A program made the position numbers and the translations under genes. This document shows, piece by piece, positions 39,881 to 52,088 of a DNA stretch of 64,000 nucleotides. Every line of letters starts with the position of its first letter. Within the stretch, counting starts at the first letter, position 1. Below the pieces are notes generated by a model. The model searched no databases and was not told where the DNA came from. It saw only the letters and a list, made by a program, of their open reading frames with translations. Origin of the DNA: Sycobia sp. Sy_11. Taxonomy: Eukaryota > Arthropoda > Insecta > Hymenoptera > Epichrysomallidae. The stretch lies in NCBI GenBank assembly GCA_018907035.1, contig JACCIC010000003.1:7919001-7983000 (forward strand). Direction: 5' to 3'.

Positions 39881-41804
39881 GTTAATTTTCGACTTTTGCC
39901 AACTTTATTTTTGGCCTGTTCATTACAATAACGCGTGTAATAAATAATTGTAATTGATCAAAATCTATGCCGATCATCATGTACGAACCGACATGATTTC
40001 AAAGTGACGCCGAAACGTCACGTTTACAGCATTAACGAGTACTTGATTATGCGCGCGTATAATTACGATATGTGACCCTAACTTCAATCATATAGGATAT
40101 CGCTTTAACTTGCCTGTTCGAAAATTCGGTTTGATATAGCGTTCATTGCGATCAAAAGCAGCTGCGCTTGTTACATTTAGTTTCAAATTCTATTTTTTTA
40201 TAATCAAAACAACATATTACTCTATAATACACACACAGGCAGGCATACACACACACATATATTGTTTAATTTATATTTAGATCCTGTTATTCTAAAAAAA
40301 ATTAAAAATTTTTTTCTCCAAAATATTCGATAAATCCTATTTCTTGTAGATTCCATTACCAAATGGAAAAATTATGATTATATATTCTTTGAATTATACT
40401 TTATCCCAGCAGATAATATGCGGACGCATAGTTGAGAATTTTAAATACGCCACGATTTCTGGAGAATCAGAATTCGCGTACCGATAAAAGCATCTTACTA
40501 TTTGAAATATGTCCTGCGAGTAACTTTTCTGCGAATTTAAAGACATAAAAAAATTTCAAAATAACTTTCACGACGACAATGGCTGATTGTATAAATTTTG
40601 CATATTAACATAAAGAGATTTTCACCGAACGCTCCAACTACTCCCAAGTGCATGTTCGATATAAAAACTACTTCGAAAGTTTCCCACGTTATATAAATTA
40701 TATAAGAGATTGTATTGTCTAGCTTCTTGAATTGTATTAAAAAAGTTTGAATTCGAGCGGGGAACAGCAAAGAATGCAAATGCGAGAGGACGCGAGATGA
40801 AGGAACATGGATTAATTAAACGAGCGGCAAGAACAAACAGAAATGCAGCGAATCGAGTGTTCGAATCGAGAACGTAAGGGCTGGATGAATCGCGCACAGA
40901 AACGGGATTGAGAAGAATATCGCGACGCTGCGCGCGAATAAATACGGAACGGAAACGAGATTTAATTTAATATCCAGAGAAAAGGGGCCGAGAAGGACCG
41001 GGTAACGCGAACCTGTAAGAAAGGTCCTGTACGAAGATTCATATTACGTTGTTCCTCGGTGTTTAAAATTTCTAAGCTATATACAAGCAACTGTAGCAAT
41101 CCTTGTATATGTCGCAGTGGTAATGGAACATTGCGCGCCTCTATCGCATGCGAACGAGGCGCCTTCAATACGTAAAAAGCGCGAAACACGAGTCGATTTT
41201 CGGCTTATTTATAATGATTTGATTTCATTAGTGATCAATTAAATCATATACTTTAATTAATAGTTGTCAATTTTTCGACTATAAATAAAGAGGTATTATT
41301 CAAGTTGCATATGCATTCGAAATTTTGAAACACACTTGAGTTATAAAATCTGTTTTTATTTTTTTGTACTGATTTCGTAATTGTAATGTAATTGTAAAAT
41401 AAAAAATGTATATATTGCATATTATGAGAATTTTCTTTATTTCAAAGGAATCTTTTCAAAGATAAAGGTTAAAACACAATTTTTCAAATATCCTAGAGTA
41501 TGAATACCAGTATTTTCTACTAGAATATTTAAATGATTATTACAATTTAATTATTTCTATATATTACAGAATGGCGATATTATAGCTATTAGTAAAAGAA
41601 AATTAAAAATGAATATTTTCTTTCAATTTTCTGCACAATGTTTGGATACAAAATTTGCCCGCTACCTGTTCACGCGTTTATCAACCTTAATCCGATATTC
41701 CATTATTTGAGAAGAGGGAGGTGTAGAAACTTAAATTAAAAAAAAGTAAATAAAAAACAAGAAATACATTAGCAGAAGAATGAAAAATCATTATGTGTAC
41801 TTAC

Positions 41805-41908
41805 ACGAGATAAATTCCCTTTGTAGCAGGCAGAAATTCTTCGCGATCTATGGCGCACGTTTCATCTCCCAATTCGAAGCTCACGCTGAAATATTCGCTG
41901 CTCGACAC
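41805..41908 (-). CDS. Exon B of PLEKHG5/GEF64C-like RhoGEF (first half of RBD-like fold)
   Basis: A 104-nt exon with acceptor TGTCAACAG|GTGTCG and donor CTCGT|GTAAGTA. It starts in phase 0 and encodes 34 residues: VSSSEYFSVSFELGDETCA, then IDREEFLPATKGIYL, with a final GT that completes Val with exon C. EYFSVSFELGD followed by a short acidic loop and TKGIYLVELL agrees with the first two strands and turn of a Raf-like RBD, just as ECFTLKFDLNVD...EVLL does in PLEKHG5 (from memory). It directly precedes ELLGAACERRGI in exon C, and the joined product reads as one continuous domain; this is the strongest evidence for the model. It is too short to stand out as a reading frame and is masked by an unrelated plus-strand frame at 41780-42076. 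Confidence 0.9.
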
Positions 41909-42399
41909 CTGTTGACACATGAAAAAGTTAATATACAACTTGTACATCGTGCTTTGAGACGAAACAAACAAACAACAAAAACAAGTAAAAAATACGCCGA
42001 TGATGTATTATCCTTCTGCCGTTATTATTATTCGCATCTGCATTTGACAAAAGGCTCTGTACGATTTCATTTCTGAACTGCAAGTTAATTCTGTCATATT
42101 AAAAAAAAAAAAAAAGCATAGAAAAAACTTTTCGTACGAATGAAAGTGCACGCACGTTCGCATCGAAAATTATTCGAGAGTTTTTAATCAAACCGATCCA
42201 GTTTAAGAGGGAAATAAAAGGTATAATATATTTCATAATGGAGAAAAAAAGTGCTTGAAACTTCGAAATGAATTCACTGGCCGTTGCTTAATTATTAATC
42301 AAATTATTTAAAATCAAGAGATGTAAAGGCCAATAAATCGTTCGGTATCGATGAACTGGAATCCCATCGTTCATAATTTAACTTTCATTAACAATACGT

Positions 42400-42808
42400 T
42401 ATTCTCGTCAATATTACAACGATTCTGCCGCGCAGTCAAAATACTTGTTCGTCTCGTGAATTTCATTTCTCGTTATCTTTCCGGAGGCCTAAATATATAC
42501 AATTAAACGGCCCTTCGGCACGGACGAGCATCGGTTGGAGAAAAGATGTCGCCCCGGAGTTGGCACCGAGATAGTAGAAAAATTGATATTGGAAAGAAAG
42601 AAACTTACAAATTTCAAGAATCCCGAAAATACTCCCAATTCGCAGCGAATGCATATGCAAAGCCTCGCCGAGGATTCGTGCCCCGATCGTCATTCGGTAC
42701 TCACGTCCCCCCGCTTGTTTGCATAATATCGATTTTCCTTTTGTTCGGCTGAGTCGCCGCCGTCGCGATTGCTACACAGGAGAGAAATGGCGCATATCCT
42801 TTTCTCTA

Positions 42809-42860
<52 letters not shown>

Positions 42861-43170
42861 ACTGTACTCCTCACACTCTCTCCCGCAGGATTTCACGCCG
42901 TGTATAATTCAAGTGTCAAGGGATAAATCCCTCTCCCACTTGGATCCATTGCGTAAAGTGCTTCAACAGTTTTAGCCCCTGCCCACCGCTCCTCTTTAGA
43001 CCTCGTGTACCCCAACGCTTTATATAGTACGCGCTTACTGAAACTTTTATCGCGATGCTTAAGCAAATTGCTCGAATGTACGATGGCGGTGAAAGTAAAA
43101 GAAAAACGGGGAACGGGGTCGGAAAGGGTAGGGGAGGGGGGGCTCGTTATCACGAGCTCGAATATAGAAG
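42400..43170. other. CpG-rich island with CT tract
   Basis: About 770 bp with raised CpG density around a (CT)n array at 42.81 kb. ATGCATATGCAAAG near 42649-42662 and TTTGCATAA near 42718 look like POU/octamer-type sites. Regulatory use is inferred only; no splice-bounded coding frame was found. Confidence 0.3.
42813..42859. repeat. (CT)n microsatellite
   Basis: About 23 CT units with one TA interruption near the right end. Confidence 0.95.
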
Positions 43171-44347
43171 CCCCGAAGTTACATTCGTAATATTTGGGAT
43201 AATTGATTGCTATTCGTCGAATCGTTAAATTTTCATTGGAAGGATTTACGTAGAAATCGTACAGTCAATGTGGTATGTAGGAACTTTTTGTTCCCCTTAA
43301 ACACCTTCGTTGTTATATAGATGAATAAATGTCTTATATGTAAAATTTAATTGCAATATTAAATTGCTTCTAACGCGATTCACGTAAGTTCACAATTATT
43401 AACGTTGTTTTTCATATATGTTTTTCATGTCCCATGTATGAGACTATGCCAAAAGCCATACAAGAATTAAAAGTTAGTATATTTAAAGTTAGTATGTAAT
43501 TCATTTATATATAAACTTTTCTACTTGATAAAGGTTATTTAATTTTGCTCCTTCCAAAATACGAACTGGGAGTTTGCGTTAAAGTACTTAAATTTAACTA
43601 CTTCTAATGTATCTAACTTTCTAATCCGATTAATTAATTAAAATTTATTTAATTATGATACGTATAACGATCGAACATCGCGTAAATATAATTATATCAA
43701 TCATCGCTTATGTTATCAAGCTGTTAAATATTTGTCCAAAGCAATTATATTAATTAAACAATTTTCATTTAAAGTATGTTTTTTTTCAAGTTTCTTTTGT
43801 CAAATATCGTATAAGATTATAATATCAGTAAAATTAAACTATATTTCATTTAACAAATTTACAGAAATTTTATAAAATAAAAAAAATGATAAAAATTAAA
43901 TAAATTTTTTGTAAAAATAAATATAACTTAAATAATACATTTTCTGTAATAATATTCATATATTAGTTTCTTAACTTGTAGTGCAAATATATCTTATAAC
44001 TAATCTACTATTAACATCGCAAATATGTGCCCGGAAATATGAAGTACTCCAAACGAACATCGTGAAAAATCAGAATATATTGACACATTTTTTTACATCT
44101 ATATTCTAAAGAAAAAGCAACGATACGCTGACGAAATAATCCGCAATTACTTTCATTAACTTTCGCATTTATATTTGGAATAAAATTGATTAACCAAAGA
44201 TCCGGCAAACGCCAATCCCTTAAAGCCGATAGAGCGGAATAACACTCCGTCAATTCATTCAACTCTGTCCGCGCCTCTTTCTAAGGTGGGGCGAAAGACT
44301 TTTTTTCAATAAAGCGAGGAAAAGGAAAGAGAGTGAAAGAGTGAGTT

Positions 44348-44349
<2 letters not shown>

Positions 44350-44382
<33 letters not shown>
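44350..44382. repeat. (GA)n microsatellite
   Basis: About 16 GA units with a purine-rich left flank. Confidence 0.95.
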
Positions 44383-44387
<5 letters not shown>

Positions 44388-44714
44388 GATAGAGAAAAAA
44401 AATATTCTTCACGACCTAATTCCTCGTAACGACTGTTTTGTCACGGGGAAACGTTTCGCACCCCCCATTCTCGATAAGTCGATCTTACATTCCATTATTC
44501 CAGGACATCCGTGAGCGGATGAATCAATCACCGAAAATCCCATTCGAATAAAACGTATACTATATACGAATCGCTCATTTCGGGGTATTTTGGCCGAGTG
44601 GATCAGGCGCCCACGCCCTTTCTCTTCATTCATCTCTCCGCAGTCTTTCTCGAATCCCTTCTCCTTGCCGTGAGTTAACGCCACTATACTTGTTTATCGA
44701 TCGAGCGTTAAAAG

Positions 44715-44716
<2 letters not shown>

Positions 44717-44768
<52 letters not shown>
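44717..44768. repeat. (GA)n microsatellite
   Basis: About 26 uninterrupted GA units. Confidence 0.95.
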
Positions 44769-44769
<1 letters not shown>

Positions 44770-47613
44770 CACAAAGAAAGATGACAAGGAGTTTTCCCAT
44801 GCCCTCTCCGCTCCGCTTTCCAAGGGCTTTTCGCCTCGTCGCCTGCTCTTTAAAATTGCCGCTGCAATTTCTCTCGCGGCTATGACGACGAAATTCGTTC
44901 AATCCGTGTGCTGCTGTTACTGCTGCTGCTTTCGATGGCCTATATATACACGATTATTTTAGATTCGAGGGAGCCACCTGTTGTTACGCGAGATTATTTT
45001 TTCCTTTCTCTTCAAATCGTATATACGAGACGAATTCCTTTTTGTTCGCGGTGAGCGTCCTTTTTTCTGTCAGGCCAGAGAATTGGTTTTTTTCTCTTGC
45101 AGAGTAAAAGTTCTCGAAATCCTACTCTACGCGGACGGGGCGAGAATTTTAAATTAAGAATTCCAATTGGTTTAGATGCTCAGCTCGTGCAGGGGCGTCA
45201 CGGACTACTCGAGACAGAGAGAGAGAAAAAGAGAGAGAGAGCGCGAAGTGGCCGGCAGAAATTGGAGATGGAATAATAACGTAATTGGATAATGTTGGGA
45301 AATTGCGCTTTACGGTCATGTACTTGAGCAAGTTAAGAGATCTTGGATTGTTAAGAAAATAATTCTGAATGTCGCGCAGGGGAATTATCTTCTAATTTTT
45401 TTTTTAATTATTTTAAAACTATATTCGTGGTCTTTGATTTTTTTATCAGACTGATTGTTCGCCTACTTTTTGTTATTCTTATTATTGGTAGGTTTATTTT
45501 TACTTTTTTTACTAATTTTTTTTATTAAGGACACATACGTTTCTTTATGATCAATATACTACAAATAATTAATATTATTATGCAATTCATTAAATTGGGT
45601 TTTTAAAGCATGACAAGATTCCTTATTAAAACTTGTTTGTTGTACCTAGTTGTTTTTATTAAATTGTCAAAAATAATGATGAATTGTTCAATTAAAACAA
45701 AAGTCTCGAAGCATGAATAGGAACAGTTGCGGAGAAAATTTTTCCAATAAAAATTACTTTTTATTTTCAAGCTACCTGAAAATAATCTATTTTATAAGAA
45801 TTATAGCTAATATTATAGCTAATTATTAATTATTAATTATATATTGAATTATAGCTATTATATTTAAGTTATTCATAATTACTGTATTAAAAATATTTTT
45901 AGTAGTTTGAAACTTCGTCTTGAAAAATTTTGTTTATCAATTTTAATTTCACAAGAATATATTACATAACTAAATTTTTTTCATTTATTTATTTTTAGTT
46001 GAATTACCTTTCTGTATTAGTAACTTATATAATAATTAACATGTTTATATGGTTATATATAGGAGTTTTAAATGTACTTTTATAATTATTCGAAAGTTTT
46101 AGGTATTTCTCTTGATATTGCAAAATCAGGGCAGAAAACGTGAAAAACTTGTTATCAAGCTTTTTTAATTTCCCCCTGGCAGCACTTATTTAAAAGTGAC
46201 TTTAGATTAAAATTTTTTTCTTAATAGATTTAATAGAATATTAAGAAGTTATCATTGTAATATTTTTAGTCAAAATAAAGTTTATTCAATAATAAATATT
46301 ATCCAATGAATCGCTTTATTACAGTATTGAGTGATTTAATTTTAGTTTTGTAAATATTTGCATACTGTTTCAATATTATTTAATTTCCAAATTATGTGTG
46401 AAATAGAATTTCTTAATATTTTCTTGACAAGTCTAAAATGTCTCTTACTTAATTATTTTTCAATGCAATATACAATAAATTTAACAAATATGTATTTTTA
46501 TCGATGTAAAATTCAGACTTACATAAATTATTCAATGACACGTAAGAAAAGACCCTCTGGCGTTAAATGAACGCAGAATAAATGTTATATTTCAATATAA
46601 TTTTTCTCACACCAGTCTCCTGCGAAAGCATTACGTATATTAACCGTAACAACTCAAAGCCTGGCAAGTAAAAGCCTTTTACGCGTAAGTGGGGAGTAAT
46701 GCCAGTTACGAGCTGGCGGTGAGGTGGGAGAGTGGCACTATGACTCGGATTTTTTCGCCATTGACCTTTATTAAAATAGTTCGACATCTATTAATGTGCC
46801 AAAAGTAGATTAATTAATTAGTAGACGAATTGGTTAGACTGCTGTTACGGTGCAGTCAAATCAGTTTCGGCGAGCGAGTTGCCACACTGAAAATGGGTAC
46901 GGATTTTTGGGAAACTATTGTTTATTCATGGAGTATTTTAAATTATTAATGTGGAGCTGAATTTTTTTTAATTAACCTAACAGTTTCGTTTTCATAATGG
47001 GTATTTATAACGTAGTTAATTATTTTATAGAGTGAAAGATTCCTCTTAGCCGTTAGAAAATATTATTAAAGACTATTGGAATTTTTTAGTAAAATGATCA
47101 CTACGCACTATTTAAAAATGCATTTATTTCTGTCATCGATGTTTTTGCTTTCGATGAAAAATCCTGTTCAAGACTACAATTCATTGAATAAAATAAATCA
47201 CTTTTATGTCAAATGAATATTTTAATAAGTTCGCAAAAGCACATTATTATCAGATTATGATTACGTGAAACAATCGATACATTCTTCGACGAGAAGTAAG
47301 TCAAAAATAAAGACACCTTGAATTAGGAACCATAACACGTTTAAAAATAATAAAAATTATAAAATTAATTGAATTAGTATTTGAAATTTACAATTAGTCA
47401 CACCTTTAACATGCGAATGTTATGCTTTTGTATTTCTTCTCTTGCTTAGCCTCTGATTTATTATAGTATGGAACGAACGCCTCTTTTGCTATATTTATTT
47501 ATACTTATTTATATTTGTACTTATTATATAAACTATATTTATTTATAATACGGTGTAACTTATAATTTCTCAATAATTTTTTAAAATTCTATGAGTTGCT
47601 CTTTAAAAATAGT

Positions 47614-47671
47614 CTTGGAGAGGGCCTTTTATCGAAAACGGAAACGTCGACGACAGAAATAAATGCATTTT
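47614..47671 (+). mobile_element. Possible retroelement 3' end with GAAACGTCGAC motif
   Basis: CTTGGAGAGGGCC, then CGGAAACGTCGACGACAG and an AATAAA word (about 47658-47664) parallel the segment at 31971 in order and spacing. This is a second copy of the same kind of 3' end; the body of the element is not recognisable. Confidence 0.3.
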
Positions 47672-48731
47672 TAAAAAATAGTTCGTAGCGATCATTTTAG
47701 TAAAGCATTACATTAATATTACCGAAAATTATAACTTACAATATGAAATAATATTAGCACGATTAATTGCAGTTTCTCAATGTTACGTATTTCACCAATT
47801 TAATAATAATTTTTCACTTAATATGATAAAATAGCGGTACTTCACTCTCTCACGCAAATCGAGAAGGAAACTTACTATATACATAACGTCGTACATGAGA
47901 AAATATATTCTTGATTTCTTTACCTACTTATTTTCTGTAAAGTAATCTCAAATAAGAATACTATATGTAGCTTCGATATTGAAACTGGACTTTGTTCGTA
48001 TTTGACTTATGGCAATAGTATTGAATAACACAGTGGTTAAAATTCAATATCTAGTTTATAGATAGAATATTGTTAATATCTATATCTTATGCAACGCGTA
48101 GTAGTCAAGTGTGTATCAATATTCTATCCACAAATTTTCAATAACGACATAGAATTCATTTTCAATTTATTCAATAATTTTATTTATTCATATAAAAAAA
48201 TGATATTTTATAATGAAAGAGTAACAGCGTTTTTATTAAAATTTCATTAAACATCTGTTCAGCTTTTAAAATTACAATTATTAAAACATTAATAAATATA
48301 TATTCACAAAATTTCATAACACGAGAAATGCAGTGATGGAGACTAAAATATCTGACAAATATCACTATAAAGCTTATAGAATAATGTGCATTAGTATGAT
48401 TTTTTCAATTTCGAGACTAATATTTTGACTCTATTCGTAATTCAAGAAGAAATTAAATTATTAATATCATACATTGTATTATATTGACGAAAGTTATGAA
48501 AATTATATGCATTAAGTAGAAAGGCATATATATAGTCAGGCAGTAATACGATTTAGTTACTGTGACAAGAAAAATGATTACTTGAAGGAAAAGTGATATT
48601 GTGTCAGAATTGCTGTGCATAAAACATCCTTCACAAGCTTCGAGTAGAAGTCGTTCAAACTTGATTCTCTCTTAAAAGAAGATTTAATGTCCCAACGGCA
48701 GACATGCATTATATACATTTTTTCCATGATT

Positions 48732-48735
<4 letters not shown>

Positions 48736-48779
<44 letters not shown>
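48736..48779. repeat. (TA)n microsatellite
   Basis: About 22 TA units. Confidence 0.95.
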
Positions 48780-48782
<3 letters not shown>

Positions 48783-49009
48783 TGCGCAATTACCGTAAGC
48801 CTCGAGGACACTTTTGGTTCGATAAAATTCACATAATCCGCCTCAATGACGAAGACAGTTGTCGTAGTCGCGTGCGATTGCACAGTATACACTCGCGCAC
48901 ATACAGTTTATAGTATAGAAATACCCACATGCAGTGAAATCCTCGCCACCTTTCAACCGATGTACTCGGTCGATTATATATATGTATATCTAAGATTCGG
49001 CTCGTGGTA

Positions 49010-49660
49010 GTGCGAACGTTGAAAGGGTGGGGGGGGGGAGAGGGACGGTTAGCTTATATTTCGGGCGAGTACATCGAAAGAATGAAAAGCAGCGCGCAGC
49101 GTGTCTCGTAAAAATTGACGACTACGAAAGGAGAAGTCCACAGGTGCGGCCCGGAAAAAGAGCTCCTCGTATGCAACGAGCGGAACGAGAGAGAGAGAGA
49201 GAGAAAGAGAGACAGAGTGAGGGTAGGTTCGGCGGGAGAAACATAAATGCGCGAACGACCGTGCAGTTATAAATTTACCGCTCCACAATCTCAAGTCTCT
49301 TTTCGCGCGCGATACCCTTCGCCACGGAAGCCCGACCCCCCCTCCTTGCTGCCATCGCCCAATCCTATCGTACGCGCACAGTCCTTCTGCTTCTCTCTCA
49401 TTTCGAACACGTATATACACCCCGCCCACCTCCTCGCGCTATCATATTCTTTTTAGATCTCGGCTCTTCTATATAGCGCTGCTGCTCCTGCTGCTGCTGC
49501 TGCTGCTGCTGCTGTTCCTCCTCTTTTCCGGTTTTTATCGTTGCCCGCCAGCGGTATCGGGGGGAGGAGGGGCTCGCGGTTTTTTTTTTTACAGTTCCGC
49601 ACGGTTCTGCTCGGATACGGGTTATATTGGCTCGGGATCATTGCAGCGACATTGGACGCG
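49010..49660. other. CpG-rich island with GA tract and CTG tract
   Basis: About 650 bp of raised GC and CpG with a G10 run near 49029, a GA tract at 49187-49212 and a CTG array at 49479-49516. Frames of 60-126 codons cross it on both strands with no domain or supported splice sites. Confidence 0.3.
49479..49516. repeat. (CTG)n trinucleotide array
   Basis: About 12 CTG units on the plus strand with one CTC/CTG change. On the minus (gene) strand one frame reads EEEQQQ...EQQRYIEEPRSKK; no good splice sites flank it. Confidence 0.9.
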
Positions 49661-51874
49661 ACTTTCGGAAATAAAAATGGCGCAATGCGTATATGTGCCT
49701 GATGGCTCTTTAAAACGTTCCCAAGTATATAGAATGTGCGAGACGTGCAGTCAATAGTTGGTTTTTCCGTTCCTTATCACCCGTCACGTATTAACAAACA
49801 GCAATGCTTACATTTCACTGGATATTCCGCTCTCATTTGTTATATAAATGTTTACAAGTGTTTGCGGCAGAAGCTCCTAATTTTTTTAAGATTATAAGTA
49901 TATCGTGAATTGAATATTAGGTTCGTGTGGAGCACTTCAGTATTGGATAACTAATGTAGCCAATATGGATAATTCATATATAAAAGTGTGATACCTGTGC
50001 TAAAGAATAAGTAATCTGTTAATTAAAATAATATACATTGGCTTTAAGCACAAGGAATGCACGAAATTTAAAAAAATATACTTTATAAAGTAAAATGGAA
50101 CAATGCACGTTGCTCACAATAGTATTTATCTTTAGCAATAATTTTTATTAGTATAAAAGTTCACTATAATATATTTAAAACATAGTACAGTGCCCGTATA
50201 ATGCTGTAAATTTTCATAAAATTATTTTTACGATATTCCAATTAAATTTATGGCACTATTAAACATTTATATAATTGTCCTATACAATATTAATAGAAAT
50301 TCTCAATTTGCAGTAAAATCTTCTCCACTGGCGATTTTCTATCTATGATAGTGCAATATATCGTTAGTGTTTCTATGAACTGCATATGCGAGAGACTAAA
50401 TCGGCTATGAAATAATACATTACGATTATTACGGTTACGCGATATAAAATATCTAAAATTCACCTATAAAAAGGCAGTGCCTGCTTTGAGTAATTCACTA
50501 CAAACGATAATAATTACTTATTCATCAACGAATGTAATTAAATTTTTATGCCACGCGATAAGTTATATTTATTATATTAAATAAGTTTACAATGAATTCA
50601 CACAGATTTCTAAATTATACGTAGATAATATAAATAATTGAATATTTTACTCTTGATCAATATGAATTATTTACCATCGTTTATAAAATAATGCGTAAAG
50701 TATCTTGTCCATATTTTCGACATCATATTTGTTGTCGGTGCAATTATCATTATGTTAAAATGTCATTGCTTATCATAACATAGAATTGAAGTAAAAACTG
50801 TATGTAAAAATAAATAAATAAAAGTATAATAAATACATAGAATAAAATTTGATATCGTTCATTTAACTTTGGCTAATGCACTCTTGAGATTTTATGTTTG
50901 ATAATTAAATGACGAACGAATTAATAATACATTTTTCAAAGATTAAAATATTTCTATTTTATAATTGAATCCACGTCAGTAGACAGAGTACGTGAATATA
51001 ACTTTACCACTGATTTTGGTCGGTTCACTTTTAATTACGATATTTCAAGGTCTCGACTGATCTTTATCAAATTTCCACCAAACTGTTGTTTATATAACTT
51101 CGATGTTTTATATTTTATTGCTTTAGTTTTGACTTTTTTCACACCGAAAAAGGATACATTTATTAGAACAATAATATGTTGAAAATTCGAATTAGTATTG
51201 TGAAAAATTTATCAAAATTTATTTATTTCGAGAAGAAATGCAAATTTTCGTTAAAACTGTTACAAAAAACAGTTTACATAGATATTTGTAAATTTGAAAA
51301 AAATCCCTAATAGTTTTAACCTGTTATTGTAAACAGTATCCTTGATAGAAAAACCTCAATAAAGAACACATTTCGAAAGTAAAATAATCCAGGACGCACA
51401 TAAAGACAGGTGTGCGTGCGAACCATTACTGCATTTTACAGTTCAAAAATATAGTCATCAGGTTTTGTAAACATATAATGAAAATAGGCAAAAATAGGAT
51501 AAATACTGAAATGTTACCACAATACAAACGATAACATCAAAAGAGCGAATCCTGCAAATTCTGGAAAATATATTTTGCGTACTATTCTTATTAAGAATGT
51601 GTTAAATCTAGAGAATCATTAAATAATTTGTTCAATTGACTAATCATCAGTCTTAGAAAAACAATAGAACTAATTGTATGTTAAAAATATTTTTGGTTCG
51701 ACGTTAAAATTTAACACTTCACTAAATGCACCTATTCAGAATAATGTTTCGTATTGTTGGGCCAAGTGTCAAATAACAGCACGCATACCGCTCGAAAGGA
51801 CAACTTCTACAAAGACAACCGCGAGAAAGACGATCATTCGCAAACAGTACGTGAACATCAATACGCGGACTAAC

Positions 51875-52008
51875 CTGCGAGCGCGAGAGTTTATGCCTCG
51901 TTCTGTTCGGCCGGCCGCCGTCGTTCGTGGCCGCGTCCGGCACGAGGAATCGCGGACTGCTTTCGCCGAAGTTGTGAAAGTGATGATACGACTGGTGATG
52001 ATGCGGAC

Positions 52009-52049
<41 letters not shown>

Positions 52050-52052
52050 TGT

Positions 52053-52088
<36 letters not shown>

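Larger units (their letters stand above)
16953..41804 (-). other. Intron between exons B and C (24.9 kb)
   Basis: The largest intron. It is AT-rich with (TA)n arrays near 19.2, 21.2, 25.2, 26.6, 31.3 and 31.8 kb, (CT)n arrays at 19.4, 22.9 and 28.1 kb, and a GT/GC array at 30.76 kb. A TAA/TAG/TAA array lies at 39.77 kb. CpG islands lie at 18.8-19.6, 27.5-28.2, 30.7-31.2, 38.4-38.8 and 40.85-41.2 kb. A mariner relic sits at about 37.1-37.5 kb and a possible retroelement 3' end at 31.97 kb. No intervening exon is needed, because exon B's GT and exon C's G complete one codon. I see no nested gene. Confidence 0.7.
44200..45260. other. CpG-rich cluster with three GA tracts
   Basis: About 1 kb with raised GC and CpG and GA tracts at 44350, 44717 and 45214. 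A tRNA-like word cluster lies at 44590-44660. No protein-coding signal was seen. A dense block of GAGA-type sites in a long intron is a reasonable enhancer or Polycomb/Trithorax-type candidate, by inference. Confidence 0.3.
41909..51874 (-). other. Intron between exons A and B (10.0 kb)
   Basis: Contains CpG-rich clusters at about 42.40-43.17, 44.20-45.26 and 49.01-49.66 kb, each with a GA/CT tract. A (TA)n lies at 48.74 kb, a CTG/CAG tract at 49.48 kb and a possible retroelement end at 47.61 kb. The stretches 45.3-48.7 and 49.7-51.8 kb are plain AT-rich DNA in which I see nothing else. Confidence 0.7.

Noticed and set aside
40009..40026. GTGACGCCGAAACGTCAC, sharing GAAACGTC with the two retroelement-like ends
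   Set aside because: It is a short hairpin without the CTTG..AGGG part or the surrounding sequence, so it is not counted as a third copy.
41780..42076. 98-codon plus-strand frame over exon B
   Set aside because: It is the antisense shadow of exon B; the minus strand has splice sites and continues the RBD-like domain.
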